Shown: piece after piece, positions 9,718-18,216 of the stretch
Numbering within the stretch: position 1 is the first letter of the stretch
Layout: every line of letters starts with the position of its first letter
Assembly (NCBI GenBank): GCA_963725185.1
Contig: CAVRXO010000012.1
Coordinates: 95,149-159,148 of the forward strand
From: VAZQ01 sp963725185
GTDB taxonomy: Bacteria; Pseudomonadota; Alphaproteobacteria; Rhizobiales; Xanthobacteraceae
Direction of reading: 5' to 3'
Length of the DNA: 64,000 nt
The notes under the pieces: generated by a model
Databases searched by the model: none
Told to the model about the DNA's origin: nothing
Seen by the model: only the letters and a program-made list of their open reading frames with translations
Made by a program: the position numbers and the translations under genes

Positions 9718-11052
9718 TCAATTTTCGATCCACCAGGCGATCAGATCGCCGCTCTTGGGATCGAATTCCAGGAGCTCGCTGTCGGACCACCGTATCAGGC
9801 TCGTGCATTTGCTCTCGGCGCAAAGCAGGCCGTCGCGAAATGAAAACCTCTCGCGGCTGAAGGCATCGGCGATCAGCTTGGTGCGCTCGCTCGCCGACAC
9901 GTAGTCATACTGCCGGGTGAATTCGCCGATGATGTAGACGTCGAACTTTTTGCCAACCAGCGGCTCCGCCGAAGCGATGCGTTTCCTATCGGCGTCCGCG
10001 ACCTGCGTGATGTCGAGGATGGAGCGGAAATCGGCATTGGAGAGCGGCGGCAGCGCACAAACTTGCGTTTTCGGCACATCCAAGAAAGTTTCGATGCATT
10101 TGCCGTAGGCAAAATCGAACAGCGGCCACCAGGCCGTGAAGTGGCTGGTCATGCCCGGCGGCTTCACCAGCAGAATGTTCGGCACGTTCGCCTTGGCAAA
10201 ATGCTTTTGCGCCATCTCGCCGCGCGCTGCCGGGTCCGGATCCCAGACGTCGTCATCGGGAATGATCAGCACGATCGGCATATCCACTTTGCCGATGGCG
10301 GCCGGGAATTCGCTCAGGTTGAGGCGAAAATTCTCATTGGGCCGGTGGTTGATCGGCGAGATATTCGGGCCGAACGTGGTCGGCGCGCTGCTCAAGATCG
10401 CGTCGGCATCGACGTGGTCGCGCGCCGCCACCAGCGCCACCCAGGCGCCCCAGGAATGACCGCCGACCACGACGCGCTTGTAGCCCTCCGCGCGCAGCTC
10501 CTTCGCCCGCCGCTCCATGGTGCGCGCGCCCTCGCCCAGCGTTTCGATGGCGATCGGCGGATGGCGCTCGCTCTGCGGCATCTTGGCGAAAATGATGTCC
10601 CAGCCGTCATCGGACAGCGTCTTGAACATGTAGGGCCCGAGCTTATAGTCGTCGAGCATGGGATCGAGCGTGTAGCCGCCGACGAAATAGATCACGCCCT
10701 TGGCCTCGGCCGGTCCGCGCCTGGGATGGTCGAGCCACGGCGTGAATTCGAGCAATGTCAGTCCCTGGCCGCCGGGCGTCGGCGCGTTGGCTTTTTCACG
10801 CTCCATGCCCGGCATCGCCGCCTTCATCTTCGCCTCGATGCAGGCGTGGACGTGGGCGAAGACGACGCCCTGCTGTCCCGGCCCGCCCAGATTGGAAAAC
10901 TGCGCGAGACATTGCTGGCGGTATTTGCCGATCAAGGCTTGGGGCGACTGCGCGGCGGCCGGAGCAGCGGCGGCGACCACGGCCAGGGTCAGCCCGGCCG
11001 CAAGGGCCGTCGCGGCATGCAGGGGTGCGATCAGCTTTGCGACATGCGGCAT
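9718..11052 (-). CDS. Secreted alpha/beta hydrolase paralog B
   Basis: 444 residues with an intact frame. The ATG at 11052 follows AGGGGAACGCC. The signal peptide is long and Ala-rich, cleaved near APAAAQS. The fold is alpha/beta hydrolase: nucleophile elbow GGHSWGAW, acid-bearing strand IVLIIPDDDVWDP and a His in PPGMTSHFTAW. Six cysteines match paralog A. The conserved blocks GPGQQGVVFAHVHACIEAK and FDFAYGKCI define the pair. The ends differ only in length. The substrate (ester, peptide or polymer) cannot be told from the sequence. Confidence 0.8.
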   Translation of the reverse strand: MPHVAKLIAPLHAATALAAGLTLAVVAAAAPAAAQSPQALIGKYRQQCLAQFSNLGGPGQQGVVFAHVHACIEAKMKAAMPGMEREKANAPTPGGQGLTLLEFTPWLDHPRRGPAEAKGVIYFVGGYTLDPMLDDYKLGPYMFKTLSDDGWDIIFAKMPQSERHPPIAIETLGEGARTMERRAKELRAEGYKRVVVGGHSWGAWVALVAARDHVDADAILSSAPTTFGPNISPINHRPNENFRLNLSEFPAAIGKVDMPIVLIIPDDDVWDPDPAARGEMAQKHFAKANVPNILLVKPPGMTSHFTAWWPLFDFAYGKCIETFLDVPKTQVCALPPLSNADFRSILDITQVADADRKRIASAEPLVGKKFDVYIIGEFTRQYDYVSASERTKLIADAFSRERFSFRDGLLCAESKCTSLIRWSDSELLEFDPKSGDLIAWWIEN

Positions 11053-11273
11053 GGCGTTCCCCTAAAACGCTATCCGGCTGGGCACTTACCTGCCGATCTT
11101 AAAATGATACGCGGCGCTGCCGCCGGCGCCAAGAAAATTATCCTATCAGCCGCAATTCTTGCTTCCGGCAAGGCACGGCGTGCGCCAGCCACGGCCTGCG
11201 CCTGTCTCGAATCAGCCCTTGAACTCACCCGGACGTTGGCGCTGAGATGGCTCCGCTCGCAGCGAGGTGGATC

Positions 11274-12266
11274 ATGGATCATGTGACCTTTGGTACGACC
11301 GATTATCGCGTCTCGCGCATGGGGCTCGGCTGCATGAGCATGTCGGGCTGCTACGGAGCGCAGGACGATGCCGAGTGCGTGCGCACCATCCACCGCGCGC
11401 TGGAGCGCGGGATCAACTTTCTCGATACGTCGCACAGCTACGGCGAGGGTCACAACCAGGAGCTGATCGGGCGCGCCCTCAAGGGCAAGCGCGACGCCGT
11501 CATCATCCACTCCAAGACCGGCTCGCCGCGCAGCAAGCCTGGCGACCGCATCAACCGGGGCGGCGGGGACGAGGCCTATTTGCGCAAGACCTGCGAGGAG
11601 AGCCTGCGGCGGCTTGACACCGACCGTCTCGACATCCTGTGCCTGTCCCGGGTCGACCGCAACGTCCCGATCGAGGAATCGGTGGGTGCGATGGCCGAGA
11701 TGGTGAAGGAAGGCAAGACCCGCTACATCGCGCTGTCCGAGGCTTCGCCTGAATCAATCCGGCGGGCGTGGAGCGTGCATCCCGTCGTATCGCTGCAGAT
11801 CGAATATTCGCTGCTTTCGCGCGACCCGGAGGAGTTCGGAAACCTGGACGCGGTGCGCGAACGCGGCATGAGCCTGATGGCCTATGCGCCGCTGGGCAAG
11901 GGACTACTTTCGGGGCAGCTGCACGCGCTCGACGACGTGCCGGCTGACGACCGCCGCCGCGAGCTGCCGCGGTTCCAGCACGACAACATGGTGCGCAATG
12001 CGCGGCTGCTCGCGCGCCTGCAGGCGATCGCGGCCGAAAAGGGCGTATCGCTCGCCGCCTTGGCGCTGGCTTGGCTCATGCACCAGGGCCGCGAGGTGAT
12101 CCCGATCCCATCCTCGAAATCGCGCAACCACCTGGAGGACAATCTGCGCGCGCTCGAAATCACCCTCTCGCCCGAGGACCTCGCGCGCATCGATGCGATC
12201 TGCCCGATCGGCGCCGCTGCGGGGACGCGCTATCCCGAGAACCAGATGTCGCGGGTCAACGTGTGA
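11274..12266 (+). CDS. Aldo/keto reductase lacking the catalytic His
   Basis: 330-residue AKR-family (beta/alpha)8 barrel protein, usually an NADPH-dependent carbonyl reductase. The ATG at 11274 follows GAGGTGG and fits homologues better than an upstream ATG. Recognisable parts are TTDYRVSRMGLGCMSMSG, FLDTSHSYGEGHNQELIG (Asp and Tyr of the tetrad), HSKTG (Lys) and the cofactor-binding PIPSSKSRNHLEDN. Where relatives read L-H-R-V-D, this protein reads LSRVDRN, so the tetrad His is Ser (codon TCC). Monocistronic, antiparallel to the hydrolase locus. Confidence 0.85.
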   Translation: MDHVTFGTTDYRVSRMGLGCMSMSGCYGAQDDAECVRTIHRALERGINFLDTSHSYGEGHNQELIGRALKGKRDAVIIHSKTGSPRSKPGDRINRGGGDEAYLRKTCEESLRRLDTDRLDILCLSRVDRNVPIEESVGAMAEMVKEGKTRYIALSEASPESIRRAWSVHPVVSLQIEYSLLSRDPEEFGNLDAVRERGMSLMAYAPLGKGLLSGQLHALDDVPADDRRRELPRFQHDNMVRNARLLARLQAIAAEKGVSLAALALAWLMHQGREVIPIPSSKSRNHLEDNLRALEITLSPEDLARIDAICPIGAAAGTRYPENQMSRVNV

Positions 12267-12366
12267 TCGGGACGCAAGCTCGTGACACCAACCTACCTCC
12301 GCGTATTTCGATTTGAACACGACGCACACGCCGATCGACTTCAATTTTGCGCGGACCTCGTCGAAC

Positions 12367-12396
12367 AAAAAAAGCCCGCCCGGTTTCCCGGACGGG
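12367..12396 (-). terminator. Rho-independent terminator
   Basis: Read on the minus strand: a 9-bp stem CCCGTCCGG/CCGGGCGGG (one T-G pair) with a GAAA tetraloop, then C and seven T. It ends the candidate small RNA. Confidence 0.8.
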
Positions 12397-12532
12397 AATC
12401 AAGTTGGGCGGAAAGCGCTTCGTACTTTCCACCGTCGACCAAGACACTTGGAGGAAAGTGCCTCCCGACTAATTATCGGCCGGTGTCTTGGTACGGTGCC
12501 GCCACCTTGGAAAACTGACGTTGCAAAGCAAC
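12367..12532 (-). ncRNA. Candidate structured small RNA with its own terminator
   Basis: A gene-free stretch that folds well on the minus strand. In order from 12532: hairpin GTTGC-TTT-GCAAC (12520-12532); hairpin GGTG-GCGG-CACC (12495-12506); a perfect 10-bp closing stem ACCAAGACAC/GTGTCTTGGT (12483-12492 with 12438-12447) enclosing a short CCGA/TCGG hairpin and a GGAGG/CCTCC hairpin, that is, a three-way junction; a 9-bp stem with one U-G pair (12425-12433 with 12407-12415); and a terminator with T7 (12367-12396). No coding frame with a start fits. It may be an independent sRNA or 3'-UTR-derived from the gene at 12573-12812. No known RNA family is recognised. Confidence 0.5.
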
Positions 12533-12543
12533 CAAAGAACGAA

Positions 12544-12565
12544 GCCCCGGCAGGGATGCCGGGGC
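12544..12565 (-). terminator. Terminator of the 79-residue exported protein gene
   Basis: Read on the minus strand: a 9-bp stem GCCCCGGCA/TGCCGGGGC with a four-base loop, followed by TTCGTTCTTT. It starts eight bases after the stop codon at 12573. Confidence 0.7.
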
Positions 12566-12572
12566 CACTTCG

Positions 12573-12812
12573 TCACCTGGTCGTCGTGCGCTTGTGAGCA
12601 GCGTAGTGGGGAACGTACGCATATGCGTTGCCCGCGCCGCCGCGCAGCGAGCGGTGGAAAGCCGGATTAACCCCGTCCGTGACGACGCCGCCGGGGCCCA
12701 GCTCCCGGTACCCGCCGGTGTCATTGCCGCCATCATTGTCGCTCGCCAGCGCCAGAGAACCGGTGCCGAGCACGAGGATCGCCGCAAGAGCAATCTTGGT
12801 CTTGGTCAACAT
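12573..12812 (-). CDS. Small exported protein, 79 residues
   Basis: The ATG at 12812 follows AGGAGATAATCAC. A clear signal peptide (LTKTKIALAAILVLGTGSLA, cleaved after ALAS) leads to a ~55-residue mature peptide with YRELGPGGVVTDGVNPAFHR and a His/Tyr/Lys-rich tail. The pattern recalls short exported proteins of unknown function often found in Bradyrhizobium. Own ribosome site and terminator imply a single-gene transcript, probably well expressed. Confidence 0.8.
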   Translation of the reverse strand: MLTKTKIALAAILVLGTGSLALASDNDGGNDTGGYRELGPGGVVTDGVNPAFHRSLRGGAGNAYAYVPHYAAHKRTTTR

Positions 12813-13181
12813 GTGATTATCTCCTGATTTTGAATTGCTTGTACCCGCTCAAAGTGGGTGCCCCGCCCGCCGCCACCATTAAATTGCCGTTCAGAAAACT
12901 AAATTCCATTTTAGTGCGTGACCGGACCAGCGGTGATTCAAGCGCAGCTTGCAAGCCAAGGAGCGAGCGCCACGCGTATTGGAAAGCGCCATCGGGAAGC
13001 CCGCGGGAGCGATCCGGGGCGTTCCCCACGACACCGCACACCCGCGGAGTTCGCCAATAGCCTTTCAGCGCAACCGGGCTCGCCTTGCACGGCTTGCCGC
13101 GGCCATGTGCCCATGGCGCTCGTCCAAGTCGGGAACCGAACGGGGTTTCAAGGGTTGATGCTCGGAGGGGGAATTCCAAGC
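12813..13181. other. Divergent intergenic region
   Basis: 369 bp between two diverging small genes. Both promoters must lie here. Open frames cross it on both strands but show no recognisable motif, start signal or codon bias. Confidence 0.35.
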
Positions 13182-13388
13182 ATGATCAAACCCGAATATC
13201 TGCGCCGACAAGCTGCTACTTGCCTTCGGCTGGCGGCAGCCATTCGCGATAAGAAGGCCGCCCAAGCCCTCGTCGGGATGGCTGACGATCTTTCCGACAG
13301 GGCCGACGAAGTCGACCCGAGCCTAAGGTCGGACGGCCAAACCCGGATCGGAGACAGCAGGCTAATCCGGCAGAGTGGAAGGGGGTAG
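13182..13388 (+). CDS. Short helical protein, Bradyrhizobium type
   Basis: 68 residues from the ATG at 13182, with GGAGGGGG upstream. MIKPEYLRRQAATCLRLAAA followed by QALVGMADDLSDRADEVD has the pattern of short soluble proteins common in Bradyrhizobium (a Y/L-R-x-x-A-x-x-C-L-R-L helix, then a L/M-A-x-x-L-x-x-R-A-x-E helix). Function unknown. Lies just upstream of a decayed transposase. Confidence 0.65.
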   Translation: MIKPEYLRRQAATCLRLAAAIRDKKAAQALVGMADDLSDRADEVDPSLRSDGQTRIGDSRLIRQSGRG

Positions 13389-13449
13389 CCCGGCGCGGGT
13401 ACATTGGTGCTGGAGACGCGCGGCTAGGGCGGGGTGCTCGGAGCCCCGT

Positions 13450-13912
13450 GTGCCGGCATTTCGGGGATATCGAGGCCAGCACGAAGGCGCGCTTCGAGAC
13501 CGCGCCGAAGGAAGGCAAGGCGCGCCGCCTCAAGGAGTTCTTCGACGCGGCCGCCAGTTGGAGTCGCGTCGAGCGGATCGGCGCCCGACGCGGCCACGCG
13601 GAAAACCACATCAAGTCCTAGAAGATGCATCTGGCGGCCGACCGCGCCTCCTGCGGCAAGGCCACGGCCAACCAGCTCCGGCTGTTCCTGCATGCCGGCG
13701 CCTACTGGCTCATGTGGGGCCTGCGCGTGTCTATGCCAAAGCGTTAAATGTGGCGCGTCGCGCAGTTCGACACGTTGCGCCTGCGGCTCATCAAAGTCGC
13801 TGCCCGCGTTGTCGAGATGAAGACGATGATCAGGATTCACCTGCCGACGTTGTACCCCGCCCAGGATATTTTGCGTCTCGTGCTCGGGCATATCCGGCGC
13901 CTCGTCATCTGA
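13450..13912 (+). pseudogene. Remnant of an IS1380-type transposase (C-terminal third)
   Basis: One frame reads HFGDIEASTKARFETAPKEG, RRGHAENHIKS, stop, KMHLAADRASCGKATANQLR, LFLHAGAYWLMWGLRVSMPK, stop, then MWRVAQFDTLRLRLIKVAAR to a TGA at 13910. This matches the C-terminal region of IS1380-family DDE transposases, where AENHIKSWK and the GAYWLM segment are conserved. TAG at 13619 (normally Trp) and TAA at 13745 break it. No N-terminal half or terminal inverted repeat was found, so it is a dead fragment. Confidence 0.8.
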
Positions 13913-14215
13913 GCGACGGGGTGCAGCGCCCCGAATGTCGAGCCAGTCCCGTCAACCCGCAAACATTATCCACCCCGCATTCTGGCTCATTGCCGGAACG
14001 GTGCGTCCGCAAGCAAGGAAAACCGGAAACAATCACACGTGCGCGCCGGCGTGCGCGGCGTAAACCGTCAAAGCGCTGCATAATGGCGGCTAGCACCTGG
14101 CTCCGGTCGACAATCATCCGCGCGATACTCTGTCAGGTTGCCGACTTATATCGTACAACTTCTATTTACGAACGTGTGGTAGGTAGAGTGACAACTGATG
14201 GCTTAATGGACAGCC
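13913..14215. other. Gene-free stretch
   Basis: About 300 bp between the transposase remnant and the PilZ gene. It is somewhat lower in GC toward 14130-14210. The PilZ promoter is expected there. Nothing else seen. Confidence 0.3.
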
Positions 14216-14467
14216 ATGGAACGTCAGGAAAGGCGAAAAAGCGTTCGGTATCCGAAGCGTCACGCGGCTGAGGTAATCCTCGGCGAGCGCGAGCCGCCGG
14301 TTTGTTGCGTCATCTGGGACATATCAAGTGGCGGGGCGCGCCTTGCCGTGGCGCGGCGGCTAGCCGACATACCAGGCACCTTTACTTTGATGCTTTCCAA
14401 AGATGTGGAGCGCCGTTGCCAGGTGGTGCGGAAGGACACACGGTTCATTTACGTCAGATTCATCTAG
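14216..14467 (+). CDS. PilZ domain protein
   Basis: 83 residues, a single PilZ domain that binds cyclic di-GMP. The basic N-terminal segment MERQERRKSVRYPKR carries the RxxxR element, and WDISSGGARLAV supplies the (D/N)xSxxG motif. The rest is the usual beta barrel. It opens a group of c-di-GMP genes (EAL at 14857-16222, DUF2336 at 16292-17390, GGDEF at 18217-19263), so it is a plausible local effector. Confidence 0.85.
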   Translation: MERQERRKSVRYPKRHAAEVILGEREPPVCCVIWDISSGGARLAVARRLADIPGTFTLMLSKDVERRCQVVRKDTRFIYVRFI

Positions 14468-14509
14468 GGCCGGCCTGGCCCTGCGTAGTCGACAGTAAGG
14501 GGACGGCAG

Positions 14510-14668
14510 ATGGCCGAAGCGGAGGTTCAATTGGAACAGGCTCGGGCCAAAAGCGCTGAGCTTGAGAAGAAGCTGCGGGAACTCCCGGATTTCACGACTT
14601 GGGCTATCCTACAGGAGATCATCAAGGTGCTTGAGGCCGATACCCGTTGCGCAAATCGCAACGCGTGA
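14510..14668 (+). CDS. Small helical protein, 52 residues
   Basis: The ATG at 14510 follows AAGGGG (a wide spacing). The sequence starts MAEAEVQLEQARAKSAELEK and is heptad-like (Leu/Ala at a and d positions), suggesting a short coiled coil, then ILQEIIKVLEADTRC. It starts 42 bp after the PilZ gene and could be co-transcribed. No family recognised. Coding status is moderately supported. Confidence 0.5.
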   Translation: MAEAEVQLEQARAKSAELEKKLRELPDFTTWAILQEIIKVLEADTRCANRNA

Positions 14669-14856
14669 GCGTGTGTGAGCGTGTATTGACGGTATGTGCA
14701 TTGCGGCGCCCCCCATGGCCGGGATCGACCGGGCGGGTATGCGGCTCCGGGCCCGCCTTCCTGCCCTGTTCTTCGTTACCTGTGTTGTGCCGAAGGCAGT
14801 GAAGGAAGTCGCTCGCACCCTCCGGCTGGAAGCTCTGTTCTTTAATGGCAGCAGCC

Positions 14857-16222
14857 TTATTGGATTGACTGGCCAGCGCCCTGGGATTCGGCTCGCTTCG
14901 TCATGACCTGGGTCTTCAAGTCTTGTTCTGTCATCGGCTTTGCAAACAGGTAGCCTTGCCCGATATCGCAGCCTAATCCAACAAGCTCTCGGCTGTCCTC
15001 GCGTCGTCTCGACGCCCACCGCTGATGCCGTGCTGCCAAAATTGTGCGCCAGATCGATCATGGACTTGCAGAGATTGGCATTGCCCTTGTCGACCGCGCA
15101 GCCCTGGACGAACGACCTGTCGATCTTGATTTCTGAGAACGCCAGTTCCCTAAATACTCCGAATGAAGAATTGCCGCGTCCGAAATTGTCGACTGCCACG
15201 GAAACTCCGGCTTGATGAAGCCCGGGCATTCTTGATTTCAGGAGAGCTGTCTTCGTCAGCACCTGCGTTTCCGTGACGTCGAAAACGATCCCGGGCCACT
15301 GATCGTCCTGTGGGCGATACTTTTCGACCAGGAGGTCGATCGGGAGCCTGGCCAACGTATCCACACCGATGTTGATGGCGAACTTCAGGGCAAGCCCCGC
15401 GTTGAACAACGACGCACTCGTCTGCACGGCCGTGGCGATCGCTCGAGCCGCCAGTTCGGCGAGATCTTCCTCGCTGGCGCCACCCAGAAAGCGCGACGGC
15501 GGCAATAAGCCATGCTGCGGATGAGCTACGCGAACGTACGTTTCGGCTGCCACGACTGTCCTTTTTTTCAAGTCCACCTGCGGCTGATATAAAAAGCTGA
15601 CCCAATTATTGGTGAGCGCTTTCCTGAGCGAGAGGCCCGGGGAAGAAACAGGCTCTGTGTTGAGCTTTTGCTCGTGCACAATCCTTCGAATGGTTGCGAA
15701 ATCGATCGGCTTTTGCAGCACCGGAAGCATCGCCAGCGAGGCATCGCTTCCAATCTTACGAAAACTTTCAAAAAACGCCGGGGCACACCGGCCGAAAAGC
15801 TGAACGCGGCCGTCGAACTTGCACTCCCTCAAAGAAAACAGTGCGCGCGCGCAATCGTATGGATCGGAGCTGCTCAAATTGATGAAAACGATGTTGGGGT
15901 TGTGATTCTCGACGTTCTCGCCAAGGCGCGCGCTGTTCACGAATTCAACCGCATTGACGCCGAGCCCGCGTAAAGACTTGGAAAACTCTTGCAGGTACCC
16001 AAAGTCGGTGTCGACCACAAAGCAAAGGGCTTCGTTATCGCCGGCCGCCGGTTCGGGCCGGCTTCTTGCGGGCGCAACGCTCGTTGCTGCCTCGCGCACG
16101 TGAACGCCGACTTCGGGATGAAAGATCGTATGCGATCTACCGTCGGTCATATGCGGCCTCAACTTGCGAAAACCGCCCGTCGGGCGGTACGGACCTAATC
16201 CAAATGCGAGGTCTGTCTTCAC
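14857..16222 (-). CDS. Pseudo-receiver plus degenerate EAL-domain protein (frameshifted near 15013)
   Basis: N-terminal receiver-like domain (ALCFVVDTDFGYLQEFSKSL...) in which the phosphoacceptor strand reads IVFINLSSSD, without the usual Asp. It is followed by an EAL phosphodiesterase fold. The signature motifs are altered: E-A-L is ETY (AAETYVRVAHP), D-D-F-G is DNFG, and A-E-G-V-E is AVGVET. KIDRSFV and GCDIGQGYLF are kept. One extra base near 15013 splits the frame; the downstream frame EDSRELVGLGCDIGQGYLF ends at 14857. The start is GTG at 16222 or ATG at 16150. Probably a c-di-GMP-binding or regulatory protein rather than an active enzyme. Confidence 0.75.
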
Positions 16223-16291
16223 ATGATCCTGGCGGCCACCCTGCCGTCACAGCTTGTAGCGCCAAACCCGGTGATCTGTTGTCTGCCCCAG

Positions 16292-17390
16292 TCAGGAAGC
16301 CTCTTTTGCGGTTACTCCGCGAACTTGCCAAAATCGAAGAGTTCTTTGAGCGCTGGCTTGCGAAAGCCTGAGGAAATCGGCTTTGGCCAAAGCAAGATCA
16401 GCGTCTGACATGGTGTGATGGGCGAACCGATTGCACAGGATCACATTGATCGTCGGCCATTTCAATCCAGCTGCCTTGCAAGGGACGAGCAATCCACTGC
16501 TTCGAGCACTTTGCATCAAAGAAGCGATCAAATCGATCGGGGCCGAGGACAGTAGCGAAAGAGCCGCGACCATTTGCTCGTAGAGCCGCCTGGTCGCGAA
16601 TTCCAGCAAAGCGGACTCATCCAGCCTGCCCTCTTTTTGCATCTGCAAAATCGCCCGCTGCGCCTTGCTGAAGTCGCGGGACGCTGTGGCCTCGCGGCCG
16701 ACTTCGTTTGCTATCCTGGCCAGCGCGCGCTGGATTTCGCTTCTGGTTTCCGCCGGTGCAAGCGCGAGCAGCCGGGAACGGACCGCCTCGGTTGCCTTGG
16801 AAAGCAGGTCCCGGAGCAGGCGCAACGGAATGTCGAGCCGCAGGCCGAGCTTTTCAGCCAGGCTCTCGTCCGTCTCCGCGTTTCGCACGAGGGTGGAAAA
16901 GCCGGTCTCCGACAATCGGGCGCCGGCATTTCTCGCCAGCCGATGCACCGTCTCCCGGTCACCGCGCTCTATCAGCACGTCGGTCACGGCTTCTTCGAGC
17001 TCGCTACGTCCCGATATGGCGAGCAAATGTTGCTGAACTCTTGGTTCCGGCGATCTCGACGAGATCGCTCGTTGTCAAGCGCGCCGACTGGCTCAAGACC
17101 GGCCCGGCTATCGTGATCTCGTCATTGCGGGCCAATCGACGGATCACCTCGATTGGAGAATTGTCGACCGGCGCCAGATGCTCGCTCAACTCGACCAGAG
17201 CCTTGGTCTCGATTCTTTTGATCAAATGGCAGAGGACATCGTCGAACAGGCCGATTTGCGTCTCATTGAGGCGATCGGCATCGTTGAGAAACAGGTCGGT
17301 GACACGTCGAAGCGTTTCAACACGCTTCTCCGAAGTGCCGCTTTTGATTGCGTCTTCGAGTTCGCCGATAAGTGATTGTGGAGCGTCCAT
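16292..17390 (-). CDS. DUF2336 family protein (frameshifted near 17035)
   Basis: About 365 residues after joining two frames. The N-terminal part is MDAPQSLIGELEDAIKSGTS with HEAT-like helices; the C-terminal part holds ALLEFATRRLYEQMVAALSL and a KAAGLKWPTINVIL segment, as in alphaproteobacterial DUF2336 proteins. One extra T near 17035 breaks the frame; removing it gives AGTKSQQHLLAISGRSELEEA. Function unknown; such genes are often near cyclic-di-GMP and receiver genes, as here. Lies 70 bp upstream of the EAL gene on the same strand, likely an operon. Confidence 0.7.
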
Positions 17391-17723
17391 CTCCGCACGC
17401 CGGTCTTCCCGCCCGTCCCGTTCGAGTAGCCTCGAATTTAAGAAAGATCCTCCCACTGATACACGTTGAACGAAAAGAAAGTGTTAATACCTGTGGTTGT
17501 TTGTCTCAACCTCCGATGGGAGCTGCCCGAGAGCAGCTATCTGCACTTCAGGGGAGCAGGAGGTCCGCGACCCTTGCCGGCGTCCGCTGCTTCGATGGAA
17601 GAGCATGGCAAGGAATAGATTTGTCGCTAATCAAAACTTTACCGTTCGGCGGCATTGTGACCGAGCAATTATTCGTGGATCTCGGTGGGTGACACACTTT
17701 CAAACGGCGGCCGCCCCTCCGGC
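17391..17723. other. Divergent intergenic region
   Basis: About 330 bp between DUF2336 (minus) and a membrane-anchored protein gene (plus). Promoters expected. No small gene or strong palindrome seen. Confidence 0.3.
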
Positions 17724-18113
17724 ATGCGCTTGACACTGCCCGAGGCAGCGCCCGCCCGGTCGCGAGTTGCGGCCCAACCGACGCAGGACCGCCGGCGGGC
17801 CCTGCTCGTCGGCGGCGGCATGCTTCTGATGGCAGCCTTGGGCGCGGCGGCGATTATCCGGGCTGAAACTCGGATGTTGGGGCCCTCGCCTCAGCTGGCA
17901 AACGCTACGCCAGGCCTGGATGTCCGCATCGCCAAGATCACCGCAGTTTCGGGCGATGGATGTTCGCAGCAAGTTTTCGACAATCAGACCGGGCGCATGA
18001 GCCCATCGGTGCAGCCGTGCGAAACGACAGCCTATGATAGCAACGGAGTCCCGTTACCGACCGGCACGATGCACCGCCTCGACGCGATCAGTAAGCCGTT
18101 CTCAGGCCGTTAG
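17724..18113 (+). CDS. Membrane-anchored hypothetical protein
   Basis: 129 residues from the ATG at 17724 (an in-frame ATG at 17685 is possible). A basic N-terminus (RRRALLVGGG) precedes one transmembrane segment (about residues 27-47), then an extracytoplasmic part with two cysteines (GDGCSQQVFDNQTG and SVQPCETTAYD) that could form a disulfide. No family recognised. It sits inside the c-di-GMP gene group. Confidence 0.6.
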   Translation: MRLTLPEAAPARSRVAAQPTQDRRRALLVGGGMLLMAALGAAAIIRAETRMLGPSPQLANATPGLDVRIAKITAVSGDGCSQQVFDNQTGRMSPSVQPCETTAYDSNGVPLPTGTMHRLDAISKPFSGR

Positions 18114-18216
18114 ACCCCGACCCACGGGCATCTTCTCCTACACGCCGGTGATTGCGGTTTCAGTTCAAGCCGCAATTTATCTTTGACGACGCGGCGCCGC
18201 AAGCACACTTGGCCCA

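Noticed and set aside
12817..13179. 120-codon minus frame between two small genes
   Set aside because: No ribosome site, no recognisable motif, overlaps the promoter regions of both neighbours.
14609..14856. C-terminal extension of the EAL protein in the original frame
   Set aside because: It arises after the frameshift; the other frame gives the normal EAL end and stop at 14857.
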